Below are positions 1 to 6,126 of a stretch of 15,393 nt of DNA, piece by piece (position 1 is the stretch's first letter; each line of letters begins with the position of its first letter). Origin of the DNA: JAUWMI01 sp964454265 (GTDB lineage: Bacteria; Sumerlaeota; Sumerlaeia; MWCT01; JAUWMI01); contig CAYVXD010000101.1 in NCBI GenBank assembly GCA_964454265.1, positions 1 to 15,393 of the forward strand, in the 5' to 3' direction. The position numbers were made by a program, and so were the translations under genes. The notes under the pieces were generated by a model. The model made no database searches, was not told where the DNA came from, and saw only the letters and a program-made list of their open reading frames with translations.

Positions 1-1037
1 TCCATACCTTCCAGGCGCTCAATTACTATATGACAGGACGCCTGGATGATGCCAGGGTAGAGATTCGCCAGGCATACGCCGTGCAGAGGCAAGAACAGGA
101 GAAACACGCGAAAGATTTGTACGAGCTCGAGCAGACCGCACAGACAAGAAACCTTGATACGAACACCATCTGGAAAACGGTGCTGGATCAATATGAAGAT
201 CAGGCAGCAGTTGCTGCGCGCACGGCAAATGCCTACCTGAACGCCTTCACCTATTACCTCTCCGCTTTAGTGTACAAAGCCAACAAGGAACCGAACGATG
301 CATACATAGACCTGAAGACTATGCATCTCCTGCGTCCGGAGTTTCCATATGCCCATCCCCAGCTGATTGAGCTCGCCACGGCTAGCGGTTTCTGGGAGGA
401 CGTGCCCGGCTGGGAGCAGAAATTTAATCTCTCGCGTAACGACATTCCTGAGGACAGCGCCGAACTTGTAGTCATATACGCGTGTGGCTGGGCTCCGGAA
501 AAATACCAGATTAAAATCCCCATTCCAATACCTTATGACCATCGTCTCTATCTGATCCCGATCGCTTTCCCAAAGTACCGTTTGCTAGATTCGCCCATCC
601 AGCACCTCACAGTCCTGGACAACCATGCGCCCTTGGGTTCTACAGCGATTCTGTTTGACACTGATGCCACGGCGGTACGCAACCTTCGCGATAAGCTCTT
701 GCGCCTGGCCATTAAGCAGGCCTTACGCGCTGCCATTAAAACCGCAGAGCAGAAGTACGCCTACGACCAGTCAGGCCTGGCCGCCTCGCTGGCCGTCGGC
801 ATCTTGAATGTTCTCATTGAGCAAGCGGATCTGCGCAGCTGGCTCTCGCTTCCGAAAAACATCCAGGTGGCCCACTTTTACCTTCCTTGCGGTGAGCATA
901 ATTTTGCCTTGCAATTCATAGCACCGGAAGGTAGGAATATTTTCCAAGATAACATCACGATGACATTGCGTGCTGAGAAAATTCACGTCCTGCTCGTGCG
1001 CACATTCGGCGATCAGTACTTTATCCAGCAGTTCTGA
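1..1037 (+). CDS. COG3014-family envelope protein, 5' end cut by window
   Basis: The reading frame is open from base 3, and the nine codons before the first ATG (base 30) already look coding (residues HTFQALNYY). The gene therefore starts outside the window; 344 residues are visible. The visible N-terminus is TPR-like, with an ALNYYMTGRLDDARVEIRQA helix pair, then NAYLNAFTYYLSALVYKA and a NDAYIDLK helix. A beta-rich middle follows (KIPIPIPYDHRLYLIPIAFP) and a C-terminal stretch with DLRSWLSLPKNIQ, all typical of COG3014 as I know it. The family has no assigned biochemical role. It recurs next to YcfL and LpoB, which is exactly the order here, so I infer a part in envelope or peptidoglycan-synthase regulation. 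The family assignment is good; the function is not known. Confidence 0.82.
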   Translation, partial: HTFQALNYYMTGRLDDARVEIRQAYAVQRQEQEKHAKDLYELEQTAQTRNLDTNTIWKTVLDQYEDQAAVAARTANAYLNAFTYYLSALVYKANKEPNDAYIDLKTMHLLRPEFPYAHPQLIELATASGFWEDVPGWEQKFNLSRNDIPEDSAELVVIYACGWAPEKYQIKIPIPIPYDHRLYLIPIAFPKYRLLDSPIQHLTVLDNHAPLGSTAILFDTDATAVRNLRDKLLRLAIKQALRAAIKTAEQKYAYDQSGLAASLAVGILNVLIEQADLRSWLSLPKNIQVAHFYLPCGEHNFALQFIAPEGRNIFQDNITMTLRAEKIHVLLVRTFGDQYFIQQF

Positions 1038-1182
1038 TTTTTCGATAGCTCACGAGAGCATTCAGGTGCCTGATTGGTACACCATCACATTTGAAATGAG
1101 GAGGAGGAAAATCGGAGACTGTCCCAAGCGAGGAACGAGCGTGTGGACTGTACCCCATTTTCCTAAAGAGAGGTTTCAAATC

Positions 1183-1638
1183 ATGGAAAGAAAAGCCACT
1201 CGTACTGGAATCGTAATTTTTGCTCTGTTTCTTCTAGTTCCTCTTCTTTGCGCCACAAGCTGCCATCGAAGTGCCAGTAATATCGCCATCGGCACGGTTA
1301 GCATTTCTGGCGACATATTGAGCCTGGACAAGAAAATCGTGACTAATGATCTGCTGCTCAGGTGGCGAATAAAAATTCTGGATGTAAAGGCTCGCCGCGA
1401 AGGAGATTTCATCGTAGCCCAGGTGGTCTTGAAAAATAATCGCAAGCGTTCCTACAATGGCGAATACCTGTTTGAATGGTTAGACAAGGATGGGTTTAAA
1501 ATTGATTCCCCGGTAGAACACTGGGCCCCTGTGGTTATCCACGGCGAGGAAGAAAAGTATCTGCAGACCACTGCCCCGAGCCCGCAGGCCGCGACGTTTA
1601 AGCTCCACTTCCGCCGACCGTATCCAGTTAGGTACTGA
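1183..1638 (+). CDS. YcfL-like lipoprotein (DUF1425)
   Basis: This is a 151-residue protein with a signal peptide and a probable lipid-attachment Cys27 (LLCATSC). I chose the ATG at 1183 because it puts the charged MERKATR start directly before the hydrophobic segment and has an AAGAGAGG ribosome site about 9 bases upstream. The frame is open further upstream (to 970) but overlaps the previous gene and lacks a signal peptide there. The mature part is a single beta-sandwich-like domain: NDLLLRWRIKILDVKARREGD, then VVLKNNRKRSYNGEYLFEWLDKDG, ending near the C-terminus. This matches the YcfL pattern, in which a comparison of strands with FEW.D..G is conserved. It lies 145 bases after the COG3014 gene and 73 bases before lpoB, as in the conserved trio. 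In E. coli ycfL likewise precedes lpoB. Its exact role is unknown. Confidence 0.78.
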   Translation: MERKATRTGIVIFALFLLVPLLCATSCHRSASNIAIGTVSISGDILSLDKKIVTNDLLLRWRIKILDVKARREGDFIVAQVVLKNNRKRSYNGEYLFEWLDKDGFKIDSPVEHWAPVVIHGEEEKYLQTTAPSPQAATFKLHFRRPYPVRY

Positions 1639-1711
1639 ATGGCTTGCGTCGTTGTCCCTCCGCCTACGGGCCGTTAGAGCACGAACGCGAATACGAAAGG
1701 AGCATCAAACC

Positions 1712-2332
1712 ATGAAATCGAACATTTCATCACTCTCGTTCCTGAGGTCGCCAGGTCTCCTGTTGAGCCTGATCGCCCTCCTTATCATCTCGATCGGATG
1801 CGCACGCAAGGTCGGCTACGGCGATGCTCAACAACAGGAAACCCTCACTGTAGACTTTGGGTCAACCGACCTCCAGCTCATTGCCGAGCAAATGGTCAAC
1901 TCCATGCTGCGCATTCCGCTGTTTGAAAGGGGTGAGAGGCCGGTTGTCTTTGTAAGCTCAGTAAAGAACAAGACCATGGAGCATATTGACACCAAAGGAG
2001 TGACCGACAAGATTCGCACCGCGATGATCAAATCCGGCAAAGTCCGCTTTACGGCCACTTCCGACATTCCAAACGAGATTCTCGACCAGCTGGAGTATCA
2101 GAGAGGGTCCGGACTGGTTGATCCGCGGACCAGGAAAGAATACGGCAAGCAAATCGGAGCGGATTACATTCTATATGGAGAAATCGGCTCGATTGTAAAG
2201 CGCGCGGGCCGGCGCACGGACGTCTACTATAAAATCACCCTGAACCTAGTTAACATTCAGACCGCCATCATTGAATGGGCTGACGAAAAAGAAATCCGCA
2301 AAACTGAAAAGAAACCCGTTATCGGCTGGTAG
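1712..2332 (+). CDS. lpoB: LpoB, outer-membrane lipoprotein activating a class A penicillin-binding protein
   Basis: LpoB reaches from the outer membrane through peptidoglycan to stimulate the synthase PBP1b in characterised enterobacteria. The 206-residue product has a signal peptide with lipid Cys30 (IISIGC). After it comes a short linker and the compact LpoB fold: RPVVFVSSVKNKTMEHID, then DKIRTAMIKSGKVRFTA, IGADYILYGEIGSIV, YYKITLNLVNIQT and the family hallmark IEWADEKEIRK at the C-terminus. The ATG at 1712 has a strong AAAGGAG at 1696-1702, so an upstream in-frame start at 1652 is rejected. The linker between Cys30 and the domain is short compared with the long disordered one in E. coli LpoB, so the reach across the periplasm or the partner may differ (inference). 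It is the last gene of the COG3014-YcfL-LpoB unit. Confidence 0.88.
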   Translation: MKSNISSLSFLRSPGLLLSLIALLIISIGCARKVGYGDAQQQETLTVDFGSTDLQLIAEQMVNSMLRIPLFERGERPVVFVSSVKNKTMEHIDTKGVTDKIRTAMIKSGKVRFTATSDIPNEILDQLEYQRGSGLVDPRTRKEYGKQIGADYILYGEIGSIVKRAGRRTDVYYKITLNLVNIQTAIIEWADEKEIRKTEKKPVIGW

Positions 2333-2353
2333 CAGCCAAGCGACGCTAACAGA

Positions 2354-2743
2354 ATGAAATTATTATGCGCCTAAAGCGTATTAACCACTACGACACAACG
2401 TATACAATAGTAGGGGCGACCCTCGTGGTCGCCCTTTTATTTTAAGGAAATGCGTTTTATATTTGTGTGGAGTGCGTCCGCCAAGGCGGACACCCTCATA
2501 AATCGAGCAGAGCTTCGGCTTCCCTCGCAAGCTGCGCTTCCGAGCAGTAAGCCTGCCCGCCTCAGGCGCGAAAGCGGTAGCTACACTTCGCTGCGCTACC
2601 GCACTCCAAAACATTAAAAAGAAATAGGGGCGATCCGCCGCGGCGGATCGCCCCTACATTTTTGCATTTTAAATGCGCCTTAGGCGCATAACCCAGTGGT
2701 GGCACGGGCATCACGCCACAGGCGCATTTTCAACCTGCCCGTG
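2354..2743. repeat. Composite palindromic repeat region, copy 1 of a dispersed element
   Basis: This 434-base gap between lpoB and doxX holds no convincing gene but is packed with inverted repeats. In order: AATGAAATT at 2354-2361, a 21-base block beginning TAACCACTAC at 2382-2402 that recurs exactly at 15209-15229, and a hairpin at 2414-2434. Next is an inner unit bounded by inverted TGGAGTGCG (2468-2476) and CGCACTCCA (2600-2608), containing hairpins GTCCGCC-AA-GGCGGAC (2476-2491) and GCGGTAG...CTACCGC (2574-2602). It continues with a perfect 32-base palindrome at 2625-2656 (arm TAGGGGCGATCCGCCG), a 17-base dyad ATGCGCCT-T-AGGCGCAT (2673-2689), and CACGGGCA/TGCCCGTG (2703-2710, 2736-2743). 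A 77-codon minus-strand frame (2381-2614) is only a by-product of these repeats. The spacing suggests a repeat into which another repeat inserted. Confidence 0.8.
2414..2443 (+). terminator. Possible intrinsic terminator after the lpoB unit
   Basis: An 8-bp stem GGGCGACC (2414-2421) / GGTCGCCC (2427-2434) with a 5-base loop is followed directly by TTTTATTTTA. That is the form of a Rho-independent terminator. It lies 81 bases after the lpoB stop and is itself part of the dispersed repeat, so the repeat may have been recruited as a terminator. Confidence 0.55.
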
Positions 2744-2766
2744 GAATGAAATCTTCTAAGTAGCCT

Positions 2767-3162
2767 TTATGCTTGCCCAGGCGATGTGCTCCGTGCGTCC
2801 AAACTTACCGGCCCTGCTCCAAAGTACACCACCATAAGTAACCCACCAAGAATAGCCAGATTCTTCACGAACATGATCATCTGTATGGGGTCGGAAAGTT
2901 TAGTATGAAAAATAAGTGTGGTAGGAACCATGAATACAACCAATAGGGTGGCGCCCCAGCGCGCTTTGTAGCCAATCAACACCGATAGCCCACCAGCAGC
3001 CTCCAAAACGATCGCACCGATCAGAAACAGACCAGTAAATGGCATACCATAGTTAGCCATAAACTGCTGCGTGCCAGCTGGGTCCATAATCTTGCCCAGT
3101 GCGGACTTCAGGAAAATTGCAGACATGAAAATCCGCGCTATGAGCGGAATAAAGTTTCTCAT
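2767..3162 (-). CDS. DoxX-family small integral membrane protein
   Basis: The 131-residue protein has four predicted membrane helices, at about residues 5-22, 43-64, 69-86 and 97-115. It shows the usual DoxX features: an N-terminal RIFMSAIFLKSALGKIMDP segment, GAIVLEAAGGLSVLIGYKARWGA in the middle and FVKNLAILGGLLMVVYFG near the end. DoxX proteins are widespread inner-membrane proteins linked to redox or thiol stress in some bacteria, but most, including this one, have no proven role. The start at 3162 has an AAGGAAGAGGG purine-rich site upstream on the minus strand. It follows the lipoprotein at 3306-3872 after 143 bases that contain a promoter-like dyad, so it may be transcribed separately. 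Confidence 0.85.
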   Translation of the reverse strand: MRNFIPLIARIFMSAIFLKSALGKIMDPAGTQQFMANYGMPFTGLFLIGAIVLEAAGGLSVLIGYKARWGATLLVVFMVPTTLIFHTKLSDPIQMIMFVKNLAILGGLLMVVYFGAGPVSLDARSTSPGQA

Positions 3163-3192
3163 GGCATAGTATCCCTCTTCCTTTTAGTTATG

Positions 3193-3228
3193 ATAATACC
3201 ATGCAGCCCAGGATTTCCGGGCTTTGCA
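3193..3228 (-). promoter_or_regulatory. Putative extended -10 promoter and adjacent dyad upstream of doxX
   Basis: On the minus strand a TGGTATTAT (TATTAT at 3193-3198) resembles an extended -10 box, about 30 bases before the doxX start codon. Immediately upstream is an imperfect dyad, 3202-3228: TGCA...TGCA outer arms, AGCCC/GGGCT (3205-3209, 3219-3223) and GGA/TCC inside. There is no clear -35. The dyad is placed where an operator would be, but no regulator is nearby. Confidence 0.28.
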
Positions 3229-3305
3229 AAGTTCCTCACGGCATTTTGATGAGCCCGCAAATCGCGACAAACTCTGCGCGCCGCCATCACGCTCTCACCT
3301 GCCGT

Positions 3306-3872
3306 TTATTTCAGACGGTGCAACTCGGCCGGCTCACCAAACGCTTCCGCAGCATTCTTCACAACGAACTCCTGCAACGCTTTGGTGGACGCTGTAAGAA
3401 CTATGGTGGTTTCATTGCCTTTTACGAGACGTTCGTGCGCGATGGTGACTTTCTTACTATCTATAGCCTCCTCAAGCCAATCGGGATTCATCCCTGCAAT
3501 CCCCAGAACATCCTTTTCTTTGTCTATCCGAATTCTGTAAAAGGTATGCACCGGCAGCAGGTGAATTTTGTAGAAGTTTGGCTTGATGTCTGGCTCCTCT
3601 GGGTAAAGGTCCAGGAAGAGCATCTCTCCCAGTCGCACCAGGTGCGCCTCAAATTTACCCGGCACTCCTTCTTCCGTGATCGTTAACTCATAGGCGTTGT
3701 CTCCAGACTTGGTAAATGTCCAGGTGTCAGTTTTATCTTTCTCACTCCAGACGCCTACCAGTATTGGTTCGAATGTCACATCCTTTTCCGTATAGAGCGG
3801 ATGCAAAGAAGGAACACAACCCAACACCAATACAGTAATTCCAACCGCAACCAACATTTTCGTGATTCGCAT
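3306..3872 (-). CDS. Predicted lipoprotein of unknown function
   Basis: The 188-residue product carries a short signal peptide with lipid Cys19 (VLVLGC), followed by VPSLHPLYTEKDVTFEP and a mainly beta-stranded domain. That domain contains VGVWSEKDKTDTWTFTKSGDNAYELTITEEG, EAHLVRLGEMLFLDLYP and a helical tail (KALQEFVVKNAAEAF). The pattern of GxW followed by a strand-rich region recalls small lipocalin-like or META-like envelope domains, but I do not recognise a named family with confidence. I placed the start at 3872 rather than 3905 because TAAGGAGG lies 8 bases upstream and the signal peptide then begins properly (MRITKM). It follows the transglutaminase-like lipoprotein gene after 83 bases on the same strand, so both probably reach the envelope from one transcript. 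Confidence 0.75.
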   Translation of the reverse strand: MRITKMLVAVGITVLVLGCVPSLHPLYTEKDVTFEPILVGVWSEKDKTDTWTFTKSGDNAYELTITEEGVPGKFEAHLVRLGEMLFLDLYPEEPDIKPNFYKIHLLPVHTFYRIRIDKEKDVLGIAGMNPDWLEEAIDSKKVTIAHERLVKGNETTIVLTASTKALQEFVVKNAAEAFGEPAELHRLK

Positions 3873-3955
3873 TTTTCCACCCTCCTTACTAGGATAACAG
3901 CCCAAGATTTTATTGCCGCGGTTTTGCTAAAGTTGCAAATTAGCCTTATTACGTT

Positions 3956-5098
3956 TTACCAAAGAACGTCTTCGCCCTGAATAATCTCAACCGTTGCTTT
4001 TTGTTCTTCTATGGTAATCCCGGAGTAAACCGTAGCTGCCATCTGCATGAAGATAGGATTTTTGTTGGTGTCCGCTAGACCCCAGATATGCCACGGTGGC
4101 GATGGATAGAGCTGAATAGACGTGCCTTTGCTTGATATAAACCTCCCGCTGTCCATATTCCCAAAGAAATACCACGGGTCGCCTTTGCCTGCTAATGATC
4201 CCGGCTTCTCCCTGGTCGCCCTTCCATCAGTTACATCAGAAGGAAGCCAGCCATAATTCGGCAGGTAAAACTCAGGCCACACGTGATAATTCTTCTTCGC
4301 TTTGCAGACCCAATGTCCATTTGCCACCCTGGCAGGTATTCCCACTGCTCTGCACAAGCTGACAAAAATGAGGCTGTACGAACCACAATCGCCAGTTCGC
4401 CTTGGCAAACAGTATCTTATGCCCCTATTAGGTGGGTATTTATACGATATGTTATCCACACACCAGCCGAAGATGGCCTTCGCTTTTAAATAAGGATTCT
4501 CTTCATCTCCAACTATCTCTTCAGCGAGATTGATAACCTCAGGCGTTAATTCCATGAATTCCTGCGTTCTGGTATAATACCTGTACACCGCATCCTCAGT
4601 GTCATATTTCGCGACAGCATCAGGGTCTATCCTGGAGGCCGTTTCGTACGCCTTGAATTTAAAGCGGCGCGTAATGGTTATATCTTTACCTCCCTCTATT
4701 CTATCCGATAAGTCCCAGAACTCCAGAACATTTCCATCTATGTCTTTTGAAACAATCTTATCCGGCTCAGGGGTTATTGATATATATTCAACATCTCTTT
4801 GATTCGGATATTCTCTTTGCCTTGCCACGTAGAGGAGCAAGACTGGCATATCAACCTTCTTTTCTGCTGCCCAGGAAACCGGCTCTTCAGAAAACTCATA
4901 TAAAGTAACTGTATCTGAATCTGACCTTTTTATTCCATTGAGATGATAGGTTGTTTTCAGCTCAACAACTCTCGGATTAATAAAATGTTCCCCTACGACA
5001 GTGGCCTCTGTATTTTTCCTTTCAACTCCTTTATGGGTACATCTCGAACAGCCCAAAGCAGTCATCACCAGCAGCAATAATATAATGAAGTTTCTCAT
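3956..5098 (-). CDS. Transglutaminase-like domain lipoprotein
   Basis: The 380-residue protein begins with a signal peptide and lipid Cys17 (MTALGC), so it should sit in the periplasm or at the outer membrane. Residues about 30-150 form a beta-rich domain. Residues about 180-295 are a transglutaminase/protease-like core (Transglut_core type): Cys238 in RRTGDCGSYS, His272 in YHVWPEFYLP and Asp288 in LPSDVTDG make the Cys-His-Asp triad. The C-terminal 85 residues (ISSKGTSIQLYP, PPWHIWG) are an extra segment. Such bacterial proteins are usually cysteine peptidases or amide-modifying enzymes rather than cross-linkers; the substrate is unknown. The start is supported by AGGAG six bases upstream (5105-5109). 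A second lipoprotein gene follows 83 bases downstream. The triad is complete, so it should be active. Confidence 0.85.
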   Translation of the reverse strand: MRNFIILLLLVMTALGCSRCTHKGVERKNTEATVVGEHFINPRVVELKTTYHLNGIKRSDSDTVTLYEFSEEPVSWAAEKKVDMPVLLLYVARQREYPNQRDVEYISITPEPDKIVSKDIDGNVLEFWDLSDRIEGGKDITITRRFKFKAYETASRIDPDAVAKYDTEDAVYRYYTRTQEFMELTPEVINLAEEIVGDEENPYLKAKAIFGWCVDNISYKYPPNRGIRYCLPRRTGDCGSYSLIFVSLCRAVGIPARVANGHWVCKAKKNYHVWPEFYLPNYGWLPSDVTDGRATREKPGSLAGKGDPWYFFGNMDSGRFISSKGTSIQLYPSPPWHIWGLADTNKNPIFMQMAATVYSGITIEEQKATVEIIQGEDVLW

Positions 5099-5129
5099 CT
5101 CACACTCCTGAATTATTGTTCCGCCTCCC

Positions 5130-5391
5130 TTATACCCAGGGCCGGAAAGCCAAGTCGAGTTTCACTTTATCGAGGAATAGGATAGCACTGGCCCAGGCTT
5201 CGGGATTGAAGTCCAATAGGCCAAAGATGACGCCGATGCCAAAGTTAAGGGCACACTATGAAAAGATTAAAGGTATGGCAGACCTCGTAGCCGTAAATGA
5301 GCGGGTCGCGCTGCGTGCGCCAGAATTTGAACCGCTCTTCGTTCTTCAACAAATACCCTGGAATGGCTCACGACTCAAGGAATCGCTCCAT
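5130..5391 (-). pseudogene. Probable decayed gene fragment, function unknown
   Basis: This stretch fills most of the gap between the transglutaminase-like gene and the defence-like pair. On the minus strand it reads as protein in two frames. From an ATG at 5391 it gives MERFLES, an in-frame TGA (5368-5370), then AIPGYLLKNEERFKFWRTQ and RDPLIYGYEV. Near 5250-5262 the sense-like reading shifts frame to NFGIGVIFGLLDFNPEAW followed by LDKVKLDLAFRPWV, with a stop at 5130-5132. The tail looks like a membrane helix plus a short soluble end. One nonsense codon plus one frameshift suggests a remnant. I do not recognise the family. A plus-strand open frame (5116-5424) over the same bases has a less protein-like composition. 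It could also be chance. Confidence 0.35.
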
Positions 5392-5466
5392 GACGGGGCT
5401 TGGTGGTTCGGAGCGCTTCTATAGGCATACGGGAATCCTTGATTTAATTTTATGCTCGACGATGAT

Positions 5467-6126
5467 TCATCTATCCGCGCCTTCCTTTCCCACATTGCCT
5501 TGTGTGGGGGGAAACCATTCACCCAAACACGCCCTCAACCGAAGAAAAGCCTTATCCGTACAGCGACTTACACTAACACTTTGCGCCAGCCGGGAATAGA
5601 TGGAGGACGATCGCGGCGTTCTCGAGCGCTGAAGAGCTTCCTCCATGGCCTCCTTAGGACTATTAGGTTTTAGTTGGCTGCCCGATCGATACTTTTCGTT
5701 CAGTAGGCTTTCAAGGTCATCGGAGGACATGCCGAGAACAAGTGGAACATGAGGAGAATCGCTCCAAACCCAGATTTCCAGTTCCGGATCCAGAACTATC
5801 ACGGTCGACCGCCTGATCCACCCTGCGCTATCAAGCCGAGTCTGCACTTCTCTGGCGATGTCTTCGGCGGATCCAACCCTCCCGCAGCCTTGTCGGTCAA
5901 ACATTACAAGGGCATAAGCGTATTGTTCAGTTAGCGGTGCCAAGAACTTGTGAGCCTCATTCAGAATGCCGGGATCTCGGTAAGGATGCACAAATAAATC
6001 GGCCGATACAGAACGAATGCCGAGGGCTTCCGGCCGCTGTAATAGCCTCCGAATGCCTGCCTCCATGTTTTTGTCTGCAAGCAATACTACCAGATCGTTT
6101 CTCTGGATTGAGACCTGTTTCTTCAC
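5467..6126 (-). CDS. TOPRIM-like/DUF4276-type partner of the AAA ATPase (MAD4-like)
   Basis: I place the start at a GTG (6124-6126) that overlaps the stop of the ATPase gene as GTGA, with CAGGGGT upstream. An earlier ATG at 6177 lies inside the ATPase gene and adds residues unlike the rest. The 219-residue product reads VVLLADKNMEAGIRRLL (13-29), HPYRDPG (47-53), YALVMFDRQGCG (71-82, Asp77) and STVIVLDPELEIWVWS (107-122, Asp113, Glu115, Glu117). This acidic pattern after alternating strands resembles a TOPRIM-type metal site, as in DUF4276 and OLD-like nuclease partners. From memory it also resembles MAD4 of the methylation-associated defence system. The C-terminal third has SPKEAMEEAL and SSSIYSRLAQSVSV. 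I infer a nuclease or nucleic-acid effector controlled by the ATPase; catalysis is unproven. Confidence 0.68.
   Translation of the reverse strand: MKKQVSIQRNDLVVLLADKNMEAGIRRLLQRPEALGIRSVSADLFVHPYRDPGILNEAHKFLAPLTEQYAYALVMFDRQGCGRVGSAEDIAREVQTRLDSAGWIRRSTVIVLDPELEIWVWSDSPHVPLVLGMSSDDLESLLNEKYRSGSQLKPNSPKEAMEEALQRSRTPRSSSIYSRLAQSVSVSRCTDKAFLRLRACLGEWFPPTQGNVGKEGADR

Noticed and set aside
970..1182. N-terminal extension of the YcfL-like gene to 970
   Set aside because: It overlaps the COG3014 gene and would bury the signal peptide; the ATG at 1183 has a ribosome site.
2381..2614. 77-codon minus-strand frame in the lpoB-doxX gap
   Set aside because: It consists wholly of palindromic repeat sequence, and its coding look comes from the repeat bias.
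2354..2743. Possible CRISPR array in the repeat-rich gap
   Set aside because: There is no regularly spaced direct repeat with spacers; the structure is inverted repeats of different families.
3201..3686. 161-codon plus-strand frame opposite the 188-residue lipoprotein
   Set aside because: The minus strand has a signal peptide, lipobox and strong ribosome site; the plus frame has none and shows no recognisable fold.
5116..5424. 102-codon plus-strand frame between the transglutaminase-like and TOPRIM-like genes
   Set aside because: It has no ribosome site and no family character, and the minus-strand readings of the same bases look more like protein.
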